Shown here: positions 50,455 through 56,305 of the stretch, piece after piece
Layout of the letters: each line of letters opens with the position of its first letter
How positions within the stretch are numbered: position 1 is the stretch's first letter
Assembly: GCA_964476585.1 (NCBI GenBank)
Contig: CAYZBF010000011.1
Coordinates: 1 to 56,305, forward strand
From: CAYZBF01 sp964476585
GTDB lineage: Bacteria > Hydrothermota > UBA3072
DNA: 56,305 nucleotides
Direction of reading: 5' to 3'
Made by a program: the position numbers and the translations under genes
Notes under the pieces: model-generated
The model's database searches: none
The model's input: only the letters and a program-made list of their open reading frames with translations
What the model was told of the DNA's origin: nothing

Positions 50455-51077
50455 TGAATTAGCTTATCAACTCCTTCTCCGGTTATTCCATTTATTCCAA
50501 ATATAGGGGCATCAGGGTTGATTTCCTTTAGATCTTCTTTCAATTGCTCGACTGACACATTCATGGCTTCCTGGAGGTCAATCTTATTTATAGCAACGTA
50601 TGAAACCCGCTGAAACATATAAGGATGTTTTTTTATCATATAAGGTCCTTCGGTTACAGAGGTAACTACTATCTCCTTATGCACTCCGAGGGGAACCGCA
50701 GCAGGGCATATAAGGTTCCCAACGTTTTCAATGAAAAGGATATCAATATTATCCAGAGGCAGATTCAGAATTGCCTTTCTAACCAAACCCGGGTCGAGGT
50801 GACATACCCTCCCTGTATGTGCCTGCACCACAGGAATGTGTTCTTCTTCGATTCTCTTAGCATCAAATTCTGTTGTTAGATCTCCTGCTACCATGCCTAT
50901 TTTATACCTGTTCTTTAGTTTTCTAACCAACCATTTTATAAGAGAGGTTTTTCCAGAACCTACAGAACCCATTACATCAAACGCAATTATACCCTTTTCA
51001 TCTAAGAGTTTTTTATTCTCTTTTGCAAGCTCTTTTCCCTTCTTTAGAGCGGATTCTTCAATTTCAACTATCTTCAT
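50433..51077 (-). CDS. hypB: Hydrogenase nickel incorporation GTPase HypB
   Basis: A 214-residue SIMIBI GTPase. P-loop is GSVGSGKT (37-44), metal and GTP residues are TTEFDAKR, the dimer-site Cys-His stretch is VCHLDPG, then ENVGNLICPA and NKIDL. It has no N-terminal CxxCGC nor a His-rich nickel-storage tail, so it is the minimal form. The start at ATG 51077 has GGGAG 5 nt upstream. An 8-3-8 palindrome lies just before it. Confidence 0.94.
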   Translation of the reverse strand: MKIVEIEESALKKGKELAKENKKLLDEKGIIAFDVMGSVGSGKTSLIKWLVRKLKNRYKIGMVAGDLTTEFDAKRIEEEHIPVVQAHTGRVCHLDPGLVRKAILNLPLDNIDILFIENVGNLICPAAVPLGVHKEIVVTSVTEGPYMIKKHPYMFQRVSYVAINKIDLQEAMNVSVEQLKEDLKEINPDAPIFGINGITGEGVDKLIQCMSFQL

Positions 51078-51091
51078 ATTTACTCCCATTT

Positions 51092-51110
51092 TATAACAGA
51101 TACTGTTATA
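51092..51110. promoter_or_regulatory. Operator-like palindrome upstream of hypB
   Basis: TATAACAG ATA CTGTTATA, perfect 8-bp arms around 3 bp, 15 nt upstream of the hypB ATG. It does not match the proposed Fur box, so a different regulator or an RNA hairpin is possible. Confidence 0.5.
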
Positions 51111-51120
51111 AACATTGAAG

Positions 51121-51390
51121 AATGAAAATTGCAAATTGCAAAATGCAGAATTATTTCCTCTTCTTTGCTGTAATTACCGATTTTGCCACAATCTTAACCA
51201 ATCCTTCTTCTTCATAATTAGCGCCAGCTGACGTTCCAGATCTCATTAATTGGTTGGCGATATTTCTACCAACTTGATTTATATTGAGCTTACTGGCAGT
51301 TTGAAGAATATTTACACCAGAGTTTAAAAACCGTTCTGATATGATGTTACTCTTTTCTATCATTTTTCAATTTGCATTTTATTCTTAAGG
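51121..51390. repeat. Inverted AAATTGCA-type repeats bracketing a four-helix-bundle fragment
   Basis: Left: tandem 7-mers ATTGCAA, ATTGCAA, AATGCAG at 51127-51147. Right: CAATTTGCATTTTATTC at 51368-51384, reverse-complementary in type. They enclose the gene fragment at 51151-51363 and suggest a small mobile cassette. Confidence 0.45.
51151..51363 (-). pseudogene. Four-helix-bundle (S23/IVP-like) protein, truncated
   Basis: A 70-codon frame encodes INQVGRNIANQLMRSGTSAGANYEEEG, the N-terminal and central helices with the RSGTSAGAN motif of the four-helix-bundle protein family (usually about 115-125 residues). The C-terminal two helices are missing; the frame ends in KIVAKSVITAKKRK. The gene lies between hypB and hypD, bracketed by short repeats. 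Its function is unknown. Probably a decayed insertion. Confidence 0.65.
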
Positions 51391-51412
51391 CATTCTATTG
51401 ATTGCAATTTGC

Positions 51413-51605
51413 GAAGGACTTGGTGCCAAAGAAAGCGTCTCGGAGGGCGAACGGGCATGGTTCGCGAGATTTTAATCTCGAGAGAGTGAGCCCGAGAGCC
51501 GAGTGGCAATTTCCTCGCCCCATGGAATAATATACTAAGCATGATTCTTAAGTATTCCACAGGGCGAGCCGGGAAAATTGACCACGTCTTTCTGTGTACC
51601 AAATC
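51413..51605. repeat. Structured dispersed element, copy 1
   Basis: A ~193-bp palindromic element between hypD and hypB. Outer arms lie at 51415-51436 and 51585-51605. Inner hairpin 1 is TCTCGG (51438-51443)/CCGAGA (51492-51497), enclosing CGAGAT-TTTA-ATCTCG (51465-51480). Hairpin 2 begins GTGGCAATTTCC (51502-51513) and closes GGGAAAATTGACCAC (51571-51585), with nested TCGCCC/GGGCGA and TGGAATA/TATTCCA. It shares GCGGGCATGGTTC-type and CCGAGAGC blocks with copy 2. Its right end is 7 nt past the hypD stop, so it may also affect transcription into hypBAE. Confidence 0.7.
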
Positions 51606-51611
51606 CGAGCA

Positions 51612-52712
51612 TTAATAACTTCTTCCATATTTGTAATACGCAGCACAGGTGCCCTCCGATGATACCATACATGGTCCAACAGGGTTTTCTGGAGTACAAA
51701 CTTTGCCGAATAAAGAGCACTCGTTTGGAGTCTTTACTCCTCTTAAGATTTCACCGCAGATACATCCTGGATGTTCCTTTGTTTCTTCAACCATAGCCTT
51801 GATATTTTTATTCGCATCAAAATCGGAAAATGCATCTTTTATAAAAAAACCACTTTTCGGGATTATGCCCATTCCTCTCCACTGGGAATCTCCAATCCTG
51901 AATACTTCATCCATAAGAGAGAGAGCCCTCCTGTTGCCTTCTTCTTTTACTGCTCTCGTATACGCTATTTCGACTTTTGCCTTTTTCCCATCGACTATCT
52001 GTGTAAGAAGCATGAGAATCCCTTCGAGCAGATCCACCGGTTCAAAGCCCGTTATTACTGAAGGCACACCATATTTTTTTGCCACAGGTTGATAAGGCTC
52101 TGCTCCTATTATGGTGCTAACATGTCCAGGGCATATAAATCCGTCAATGTTGACCTCTTTACTTTTGAGAAGTGCAATCATTGCAGGTGGTATCAGTTTG
52201 TGTCCCGAGAGCACAAAAAGATTGGAAAGGCCTTCTTCTTTTGCTTCTAATATGGTGGATGCTACTAAGGGTGCGGTGGTCTCAAATCCTACACCGAGGA
52301 AGATTATCTTTTTGTTAGGGTTTTCCCTTGCAATCTTTATGCTGTCAAGGGGGGAGTAAACAACCCTTATATCACCACTCCTTGCTTTTTCCTCTTCGAG
52401 TGACGAACTCGAACCCGGAACCTTCATCATATCACCAAAAGTGGTTATGATTGTATCTGGGAGTCTGCTGTTCGCAATAGCTTTGTCAAGATAGTGATTG
52501 GGTGTAACACAGACAGGACATCCGGGTCCCGAGAGAAGAGTGATATTAGAAGGTAATAAACTTCTTATGCCAGCCCTGAAGATTGAAGTTGTATGCGTTC
52601 CGCATACCTCCATCAGGGTGATTTTTTGTTTTTTCTCTTTAACAGTTTGTAGAATCTTTTCGACAAGATATTGTGATACCTTTTTATCTCTGAATTCATC
52701 TATATATTTCAT
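51612..52712 (-). CDS. hypD: Hydrogenase formation protein HypD
   Basis: A 366-residue HypD, scaffold for assembly of Fe(CN)2CO with HypC. Key features are MEVCGTHT, LLSGPGCPVCVTP, FGDMMKVPGS, GFETTAP, FICPGHVS and the C-terminal [4Fe-4S] region CICGEILRGV...CSLFGKVCTP...PCMVSSEGTCAAYY. The length is typical. It is followed by the structured repeat. Confidence 0.96.
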   Translation of the reverse strand: MKYIDEFRDKKVSQYLVEKILQTVKEKKQKITLMEVCGTHTTSIFRAGIRSLLPSNITLLSGPGCPVCVTPNHYLDKAIANSRLPDTIITTFGDMMKVPGSSSSLEEEKARSGDIRVVYSPLDSIKIARENPNKKIIFLGVGFETTAPLVASTILEAKEEGLSNLFVLSGHKLIPPAMIALLKSKEVNIDGFICPGHVSTIIGAEPYQPVAKKYGVPSVITGFEPVDLLEGILMLLTQIVDGKKAKVEIAYTRAVKEEGNRRALSLMDEVFRIGDSQWRGMGIIPKSGFFIKDAFSDFDANKNIKAMVEETKEHPGCICGEILRGVKTPNECSLFGKVCTPENPVGPCMVSSEGTCAAYYKYGRSY

Positions 52713-52726
52713 TTTTACGATTCCGT

Positions 52727-52817
52727 CATTGCGAACTCATCTTTCCACCTGACCCAAGTGAAGCAATCTTATGGTTAATACTTGGTGAGTTTCAAAATTG
52801 CCCGCGTCTTTCCGTAT
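52727..52817. repeat. Dispersed-repeat fragments between hypD and hypC
   Basis: 52727-52771 reads CGTCATTGCGA ... GAAGCAATCTT, a degenerate form of a repeat that is very common in bacterial genomes. 52794-52817 (AAAATTGCCCGCGTCTTTC) matches the 3' end of structured copy 1 (AAAATTGACCACGTCTTTC) at about 20 of 24 positions and may be a third, truncated copy. Confidence 0.4.
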
Positions 52818-52856
52818 GTTAAGTCTGAATCTAATTTCTGTTTGGGTTCAGGTACA

Positions 52857-53084
52857 CTATTTAGCATTATCTAAACTCTCTATCTCTTCCCATATTTTAA
52901 GTGTCTCTTGTGCTTCTTCTTCATCCAATCTCTGGATTGCAAAACCAGCATGGATAATAAGGTAATCACCTATCTTTGCTTCTTCGAGGAGTTTTAAGCT
53001 TATCTCTTTCTTTACCCCGGATAATTCTACTACTCCTTTATCGCCTTCAATTTTTATTAGTTTCATGGGAACTGCTAAACACAT
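52857..53084 (-). CDS. hypC: Hydrogenase assembly chaperone HypC
   Basis: A 75-residue HypC/HybG protein starting MCLAVP, whose Cys2 binds the Fe(CN)2CO unit and the large subunit. GDYLIIHAGFAIQRLDEEEA is the second family block. It carries the iron centre between HypD and apo-MbhL. Confidence 0.96.
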   Translation of the reverse strand: MCLAVPMKLIKIEGDKGVVELSGVKKEISLKLLEEAKIGDYLIIHAGFAIQRLDEEEAQETLKIWEEIESLDNAK

Positions 53085-53099
53085 AACCCCTCCCTTATT

Positions 53100-53188
53100 G
53101 CCACTGAGACACGGAGTACACAGAGTTTTTTTTATTGATTATGATCATTTCTTTATTTTTTTCTCCGTGTTCTCTGAGTCTCTGTGGC
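53100..53188. repeat. Inverted GCCACNGAGAC-type repeat spanning the hypF 3' end
   Basis: Left arm 53100-53125 and right arm 53163-53188 (26 nt each) pair at 21 of 26 positions, with a 37-bp AT-rich loop. This is a version of the widespread 'CACAGAGACACAGAG' interspersed repeat. The right arm is translated as the end of HypF. Confidence 0.75.
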
Positions 53189-55478
53189 TAACTCTTTTCG
53201 ATGCTATTGCAACCTGGCCGACACTAATCCCGCCATCATTAGGCGGAATATGGGTATGATTATACACCTTGAAGCCTGCTTCAGAGAGTCTTTTAGTTGT
53301 AAGGTTTCTGAGGAACAGGTTTTGAAATACTCCACCAGATAGAGCAACTTCTTTTAAATTCGTCTCTTCCCTTATTAACTTGGAGACTTTCACTATCACC
53401 GCAACCAACCCTCTATGGAATTTGCTGGATATCCTTGATGCGTCAACCGAATTCATTAGGTCATTGACTATTGAACGTATTAGGGGGGTAGGGTCTATAA
53501 TGTAAATCTTTCCTTCCTTTTTAATCTCAAAATTATATGAGCCTTCCTCATCTTCATCCATAATCATTTCTAATTCAATTGCAGCCTCTGCGAAATAGGT
53601 TATTTCGTCTCTTCCACCGATGAGCGAAGAGACAGCATCAAAGAGCCTACCCATACTTGAGGTTTTTGGTGCGTTAATTTCTCGATCGATCATAATCTTA
53701 AGTATCTTCCATTTCTTTAAATCCAACCTTCTTGTAAATCCTATATCAAGATTGAGGAAATCTTCACCCATCTTGTCATAGAGGTATGTAGCTGCCATTC
53801 TCCATGGTTCCCTTACTGCTTTCTCCCCACCGGGAAGCGGAACATATTTTAGATGTGCCATTCTTCTATAACCTTTTAGGTCTGCTAAAAGGAATTCACT
53901 TCCCCATATTGCCTCATCTTCTCCATAACCAGTTCCATCCCATGCTATTCCTATTACCTCTCTATCGACCTCATTATCAACAAGACAAGATGCTATATGA
54001 GCATGGTGATGCTGAACTTCAACAAGAAGCTTATTGTTGTCCTTTGCCCACACTTTTCCGAATTGCGTAGAATAATAAGTTGGGTGTTTATCCACTACAA
54101 TAATTTCAGGATTGAGATCGAATAGGCTGACGAAATGTTCTATGCCCCTTTCGTAGCTCTCTTGTGCTTTTAACGTTTCAAGGTGTCCTAAATGATGACT
54201 CACAAAGATTTCATTTCCTCTTGCAAGGGAGAATGTATTCCTGAGATGAGCACCGCATCCAAGAATGGGGTTTTTAAAATCTATAGGACTCGTTATAGGC
54301 TCAGGAACATAGCCCCTGGAGCGCCTTATCATGAGAGGATTACTACGAGGAGAGGGAATCCTGAGTACAGAATCATCAGCCTGTATATGTATATCACGGT
54401 TATGTCGTAGGAAGTAATCTGCTATATCTCCCAAAGATGAGAGGGCCTCTTTGTTTTTGAATATAATAGGGTCTTCTTTTCTGTTTCCCGATGTCATTAT
54501 AAGCACCTCTAAATCTTCCGTCTTCTGTAAAAGAAGAATATGAAGGGGTGTGTAAGGTAGCATAAAACCTATGAATCTATTATTGGGTGATATTTCATTT
54601 GACAGGAGACATCCTTCTTTCTTCCTTAAAATGAATATTGGAGCTCTGGGGCTTTCCAACAACTCTTTTTCTTTTTTTGAAAGATAAACATATTTTCTCA
54701 CCACTTCAGCATCCCTTGCCATTAGTGCAAATGGTTTGTGGGGGCGCTTTTTCCTGCTCCGAAGAAGTTTTACCGCTTCTTCATTTGTTGCATCGCAAGC
54801 TATGTGGAATCCTCCCAGACCTTTTATTCCTACAATCCTTCCTTCTTTTAGTAGTTCTGCGGTTTTGCTTATCGGGTCCCCTTTAATCTCCGTCCCTTTT
54901 CGATTCACCAGTTTCACCTCCGGTCCGCAAATAGGGCATGCATCTGGTTGGGCATGGAAGCGGCGATCATTTGGGTTTTCATATTCTTCCCTACAATCCT
55001 TACACATTCTAAATTTTTTCATTGTGGTGTTCTTTCTATCATAGGGCAATTCCTCAATAATGGTGAATCTGGGTCCACAGTTGGTGCAATTGATGAATGG
55101 ATAATTATTTCTCCTGTTAGAAGGATTGAGTAGTTCCTTCTTGCAGTCCTCACATGTTGCTATATCCGGAGAAACAAGGGTAATCTTTTCATCTTCTTTT
55201 CGACTGTACTTTATTACAAAATCCATATATCCCTTTAAAGGGAGTGTTTTACTCTCAATTTCTTTTATTCTTGCAAGTGGAGGCGAATTTTTTTTAATTT
55301 TTTTTATAACCTCATCAATTTTGAAAGTTTCCCCTTCGAGGTCGATAAGAACACCTGTGGTGTTATTCAGAACAAAACCCTTAAGGTTATGGGTAGTTGC
55401 AAGGCGATATATAAAAGGACGGAATCCAACGCCCTGAACAATTCCCCTTATTTCTAATCGTTTCCGTTCCTTTGTCAT
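53145..55478 (-). CDS. hypF: Carbamoyltransferase HypF
   Basis: A 777-residue HypF. The acylphosphatase domain (1-90) has RGIVQGVGFRPFIYR. Two zinc fingers (about 108-185) have CEDCKKELL...CTNCGPRFT and CKDCREEY...CPICGPE. A YrdC domain (about 195-380) and a Kae1-like carbamoyltransferase domain (about 395-760, VQHHHAHIASCL, GIAWDGTGYGED, ALSGGVFQN) follow. It uses carbamoyl-phosphate to carbamoylate the C-terminal Cys of HypE. The last 16 residues (VSHRDSENTEKK...) come from an interspersed repeat, replacing the natural C-terminus or extending it. It is first in the hyp operon. Confidence 0.96.
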   Translation of the reverse strand: MTKERKRLEIRGIVQGVGFRPFIYRLATTHNLKGFVLNNTTGVLIDLEGETFKIDEVIKKIKKNSPPLARIKEIESKTLPLKGYMDFVIKYSRKEDEKITLVSPDIATCEDCKKELLNPSNRRNNYPFINCTNCGPRFTIIEELPYDRKNTTMKKFRMCKDCREEYENPNDRRFHAQPDACPICGPEVKLVNRKGTEIKGDPISKTAELLKEGRIVGIKGLGGFHIACDATNEEAVKLLRSRKKRPHKPFALMARDAEVVRKYVYLSKKEKELLESPRAPIFILRKKEGCLLSNEISPNNRFIGFMLPYTPLHILLLQKTEDLEVLIMTSGNRKEDPIIFKNKEALSSLGDIADYFLRHNRDIHIQADDSVLRIPSPRSNPLMIRRSRGYVPEPITSPIDFKNPILGCGAHLRNTFSLARGNEIFVSHHLGHLETLKAQESYERGIEHFVSLFDLNPEIIVVDKHPTYYSTQFGKVWAKDNNKLLVEVQHHHAHIASCLVDNEVDREVIGIAWDGTGYGEDEAIWGSEFLLADLKGYRRMAHLKYVPLPGGEKAVREPWRMAATYLYDKMGEDFLNLDIGFTRRLDLKKWKILKIMIDREINAPKTSSMGRLFDAVSSLIGGRDEITYFAEAAIELEMIMDEDEEGSYNFEIKKEGKIYIIDPTPLIRSIVNDLMNSVDASRISSKFHRGLVAVIVKVSKLIREETNLKEVALSGGVFQNLFLRNLTTKRLSEAGFKVYNHTHIPPNDGGISVGQVAIASKRVSHRDSENTEKKIKK

Positions 55479-55514
55479 TTAAGTCATACCCCCTCTTCTC
55501 TATGTCCCCCCACC

Positions 55515-55542
55515 AAGATACTATTACAATATTCCTTGTCAA
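55515..55542 (-). promoter_or_regulatory. Promoter of the hypFCD(BAE) operon
   Basis: Minus strand: TTGACA (55542-55537), 16-bp spacer, TATCTT (55520-55515). +1 near 55508 gives a 30-nt leader to hypF. Confidence 0.7.
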
Positions 55543-55577
55543 GAGAGACGTCGCTTTGCTTTAGTCATAGGTCGTTA

Positions 55578-55855
55578 GAGGCTGTGCCATAACTGAATAA
55601 TAATAACATTTCATAAAAAATGCTAAAAATTACAACATCGAAAATAAGAAGGCTGTGTTACTCAAAAAGCCCTCTCGGAGGATGAGCGGGCATGGTTCTT
55701 TGATTGCCCAACTTATTGGCTCCCAGGTTAATCAAAGAGAGCGAGTCCGAGAGCGGGAGTGGTGATTTCATCGCTGGGGAAATCAACCACATCTTTTTGA
55801 GGGATACAGCCTTCTTTCTACCCAACTATGAGAAATGTAATTTTGGCACAGCCTC
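55578..55855. mobile_element. MITE-like element carrying structured-element copy 2
   Basis: Terminal inverted repeats GAGGCTGTGCCA (55578-55589) and TGGCACAGCCTC (55844-55855) are perfect, and ACATTTC recurs just inside both ends. A second inverted pair lies at 55651-55669 and 55793-55811 (16 of 19 paired). Inside are TCTCGG/CCGAGA, TCTTTGATT (55698-55706)/AATCAAAGA (55730-55738) and GTGGTGATTTC/GAAATCAACCAC, the same layout as copy 1. No transposase is present and I see no clear target duplication. Confidence 0.6.
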
Positions 55856-55983
55856 CTCAGTCTATAGTCTGCAGTCTAATATAAGTCCTCGACCCCCAGA
55901 ACCCTCAAGTTCTATTCTTTATCTATGTTCTTTGCATGTCCCGTAGGGAGGGGCCGACCGTACCGGGGTGTTTCTTGAAAATC

Positions 55984-56011
55984 TTGACAATATTTAAGAA
56001 TCCCTTATAAT
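55984..56011 (+). promoter_or_regulatory. Consensus promoter facing the right edge
   Basis: TTGACA (55984-55989), 16-bp spacer, TATAAT (56006-56011), both boxes perfect. Predicted +1 near 56018, leaving a ~238-nt leader to the ATG at 56256. Confidence 0.75.
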
Positions 56012-56151
56012 AGAGATTAAGAAGGGGGCATCTGGTAGAATAATAGTGAGTTTTCCATACAATCCTAATTATGTGAAAAAAGTCAAAACTATTGGATGGT
56101 AGAGAGAAATTGTGATAAGTAAAGTAAAAAAAAGTTTCTACTATAGGGTAA

Positions 56152-56230
56152 TATTTACGAAATGGTTCGCCTAACATCCGAAATTTGGTTGTATTTACGA
56201 ACCTCTTCGCTAATGCACAAGTTAGGCGAA
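56152..56230. repeat. attC-like inverted repeat in the trmO leader
   Basis: Perfect 10-bp arms TTCGCCTAAC (56166-56175) and GTTAGGCGAA (56221-56230) contain RYYYAAC and GTTRRRY boxes as in integron attC sites. A direct repeat TATTTACGAA occurs at 56152-56161 and 56192-56201. The internal L boxes of attC are not convincing. Confidence 0.4.
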
Positions 56231-56255
56231 ATTGCTTGTATGAAGAGATAGAATT

Positions 56256-56305
56256 ATGAACGAGATAAAGTACAAGCCAATCGGAGTCGTTCATTCTCTA
56301 TTTAA
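56256..56305 (+). CDS. TrmO-like tRNA m6t6A37 methyltransferase, 3' truncated by window edge
   Basis: ATG at 56256 after GAAGAGATAG. The 16 visible residues MNEIKYKPIGVVHSLF match the characteristic N-terminus of TrmO/YaeB proteins (x-PIGVIHSPF), which N6-methylate t6A37 using SAM. Only the start is present, so the assignment rests on this motif. It would act on the t6A made with TsaC, encoded at the other end of the window. Confidence 0.65.
   Translation, partial: MNEIKYKPIGVVHSLF

Noticed and set aside
51413..51605. tRNA or selC-like gene in the structured element
   Set aside because: Although GGTTC and several stems occur, there is no acceptor/T-arm geometry, and the loops differ completely in the second copy.
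55923..56294. 123-codon minus-strand frame at the right edge
   Set aside because: No domain is recognisable, and the plus strand carries a consensus promoter and the TrmO N-terminus over the same stretch.
1..56305. CRISPR arrays, prophage, rRNA or tRNA genes, replication origin
   Set aside because: No regularly spaced repeats, phage structural genes, rRNA segments or cloverleaf-capable stretches were noticed in the gaps.

Overview
This window looks like a chromosomal segment of an uncultured, strictly anaerobic, diderm (Gram-negative type) bacterium. It is AT-rich, with densely overlapping operons, PorV/PorQ-like outer-membrane barrels, a TonB-dependent receptor, ferredoxin-linked 2-oxoacid oxidation and a Pyrococcus-type membrane-bound [NiFe] hydrogenase. 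Gene style and PorV-like proteins suggest an FCB-related candidate phylum (WOR-3/Stahlbacteria, TA06 or similar). That placement is inference; there is no rRNA or tRNA gene in the window.

Layout. 1-494 (+): 3' end of a PEMT/ICMT-type methyltransferase. 746-9629 (-): one tightly packed housekeeping operon (SAM hydroxide adenosyltransferase, Hsp20, Lon, GlmU-like uridylyltransferase, LytR_C protein, RsfS, ArgS, site-2 protease, TsaC fused to a low-molecular-weight phosphatase). 9801-11442: a convergent pair of signalling genes (ChpT/histidine-kinase-like protein and an HD-GYP response regulator), both with promoters that place +1 at or near the start codon. 11575-14178 (-): a new 49-aa ORF, phosphomannomutase/phosphoglucomutase, an 80-aa conserved small protein and a patatin that appears to start at CTG. 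14366-16425 (-): fructose-bisphosphate aldolase and phosphofructokinase. 17066-27176 (+): succinyl-CoA synthetase, 2-oxoacid:ferredoxin oxidoreductase (delta-alpha-beta-gamma), two PorV/PorQ-like barrels, AccA, a DUF4388 protein and an EF-G paralogue.

27452-41531 (+) is the centrepiece: 18 genes. They comprise a sulfhydrogenase-type diaphorase (HydB/HydG-like), a NuoG-like Fe-S/molybdopterin-fold protein without an obvious active site, a four-cluster ferredoxin, the MbhM-J-K-L hydrogenase core, two NuoL/M-type antiporter subunits with MrpA-C-terminal/B/C/E/F/G subunits, MbhN and the endopeptidase that matures the large subunit. I read it as an ion-pumping, H2-evolving complex able to take electrons from reduced ferredoxin (made by the Kor enzyme upstream) and perhaps from NAD(P)H. 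The hypFCDBAE maturation operon lies at 55478-49091 (-).

Between the hydrogenase and the hyp genes is a metal/heme-acquisition locus: Fur regulator, HmuY-like lipoprotein, TonB receptor and DUF4198 protein. It carries three copies of a 17-bp palindrome that I propose is the Fur-family operator. This region also holds gene debris: a second, decayed hydrogenase-endopeptidase fragment, a broken oligopeptidase B 3' end and a methyltransferase remnant. A sensor kinase/response regulator pair follows.

The least explained signal is a dispersed structured element with two clear copies (51413-51605 and 55651-55811, the latter nested in longer terminal inverted repeats) flanking hypFCD. Its stems differ in sequence between copies but keep pairing, suggesting selection on secondary structure. 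A third possible 3' fragment lies between hypD and hypC. At the right edge a consensus promoter, a long leader with an attC-like inverted repeat and the first 16 codons of a TrmO-like gene are visible.
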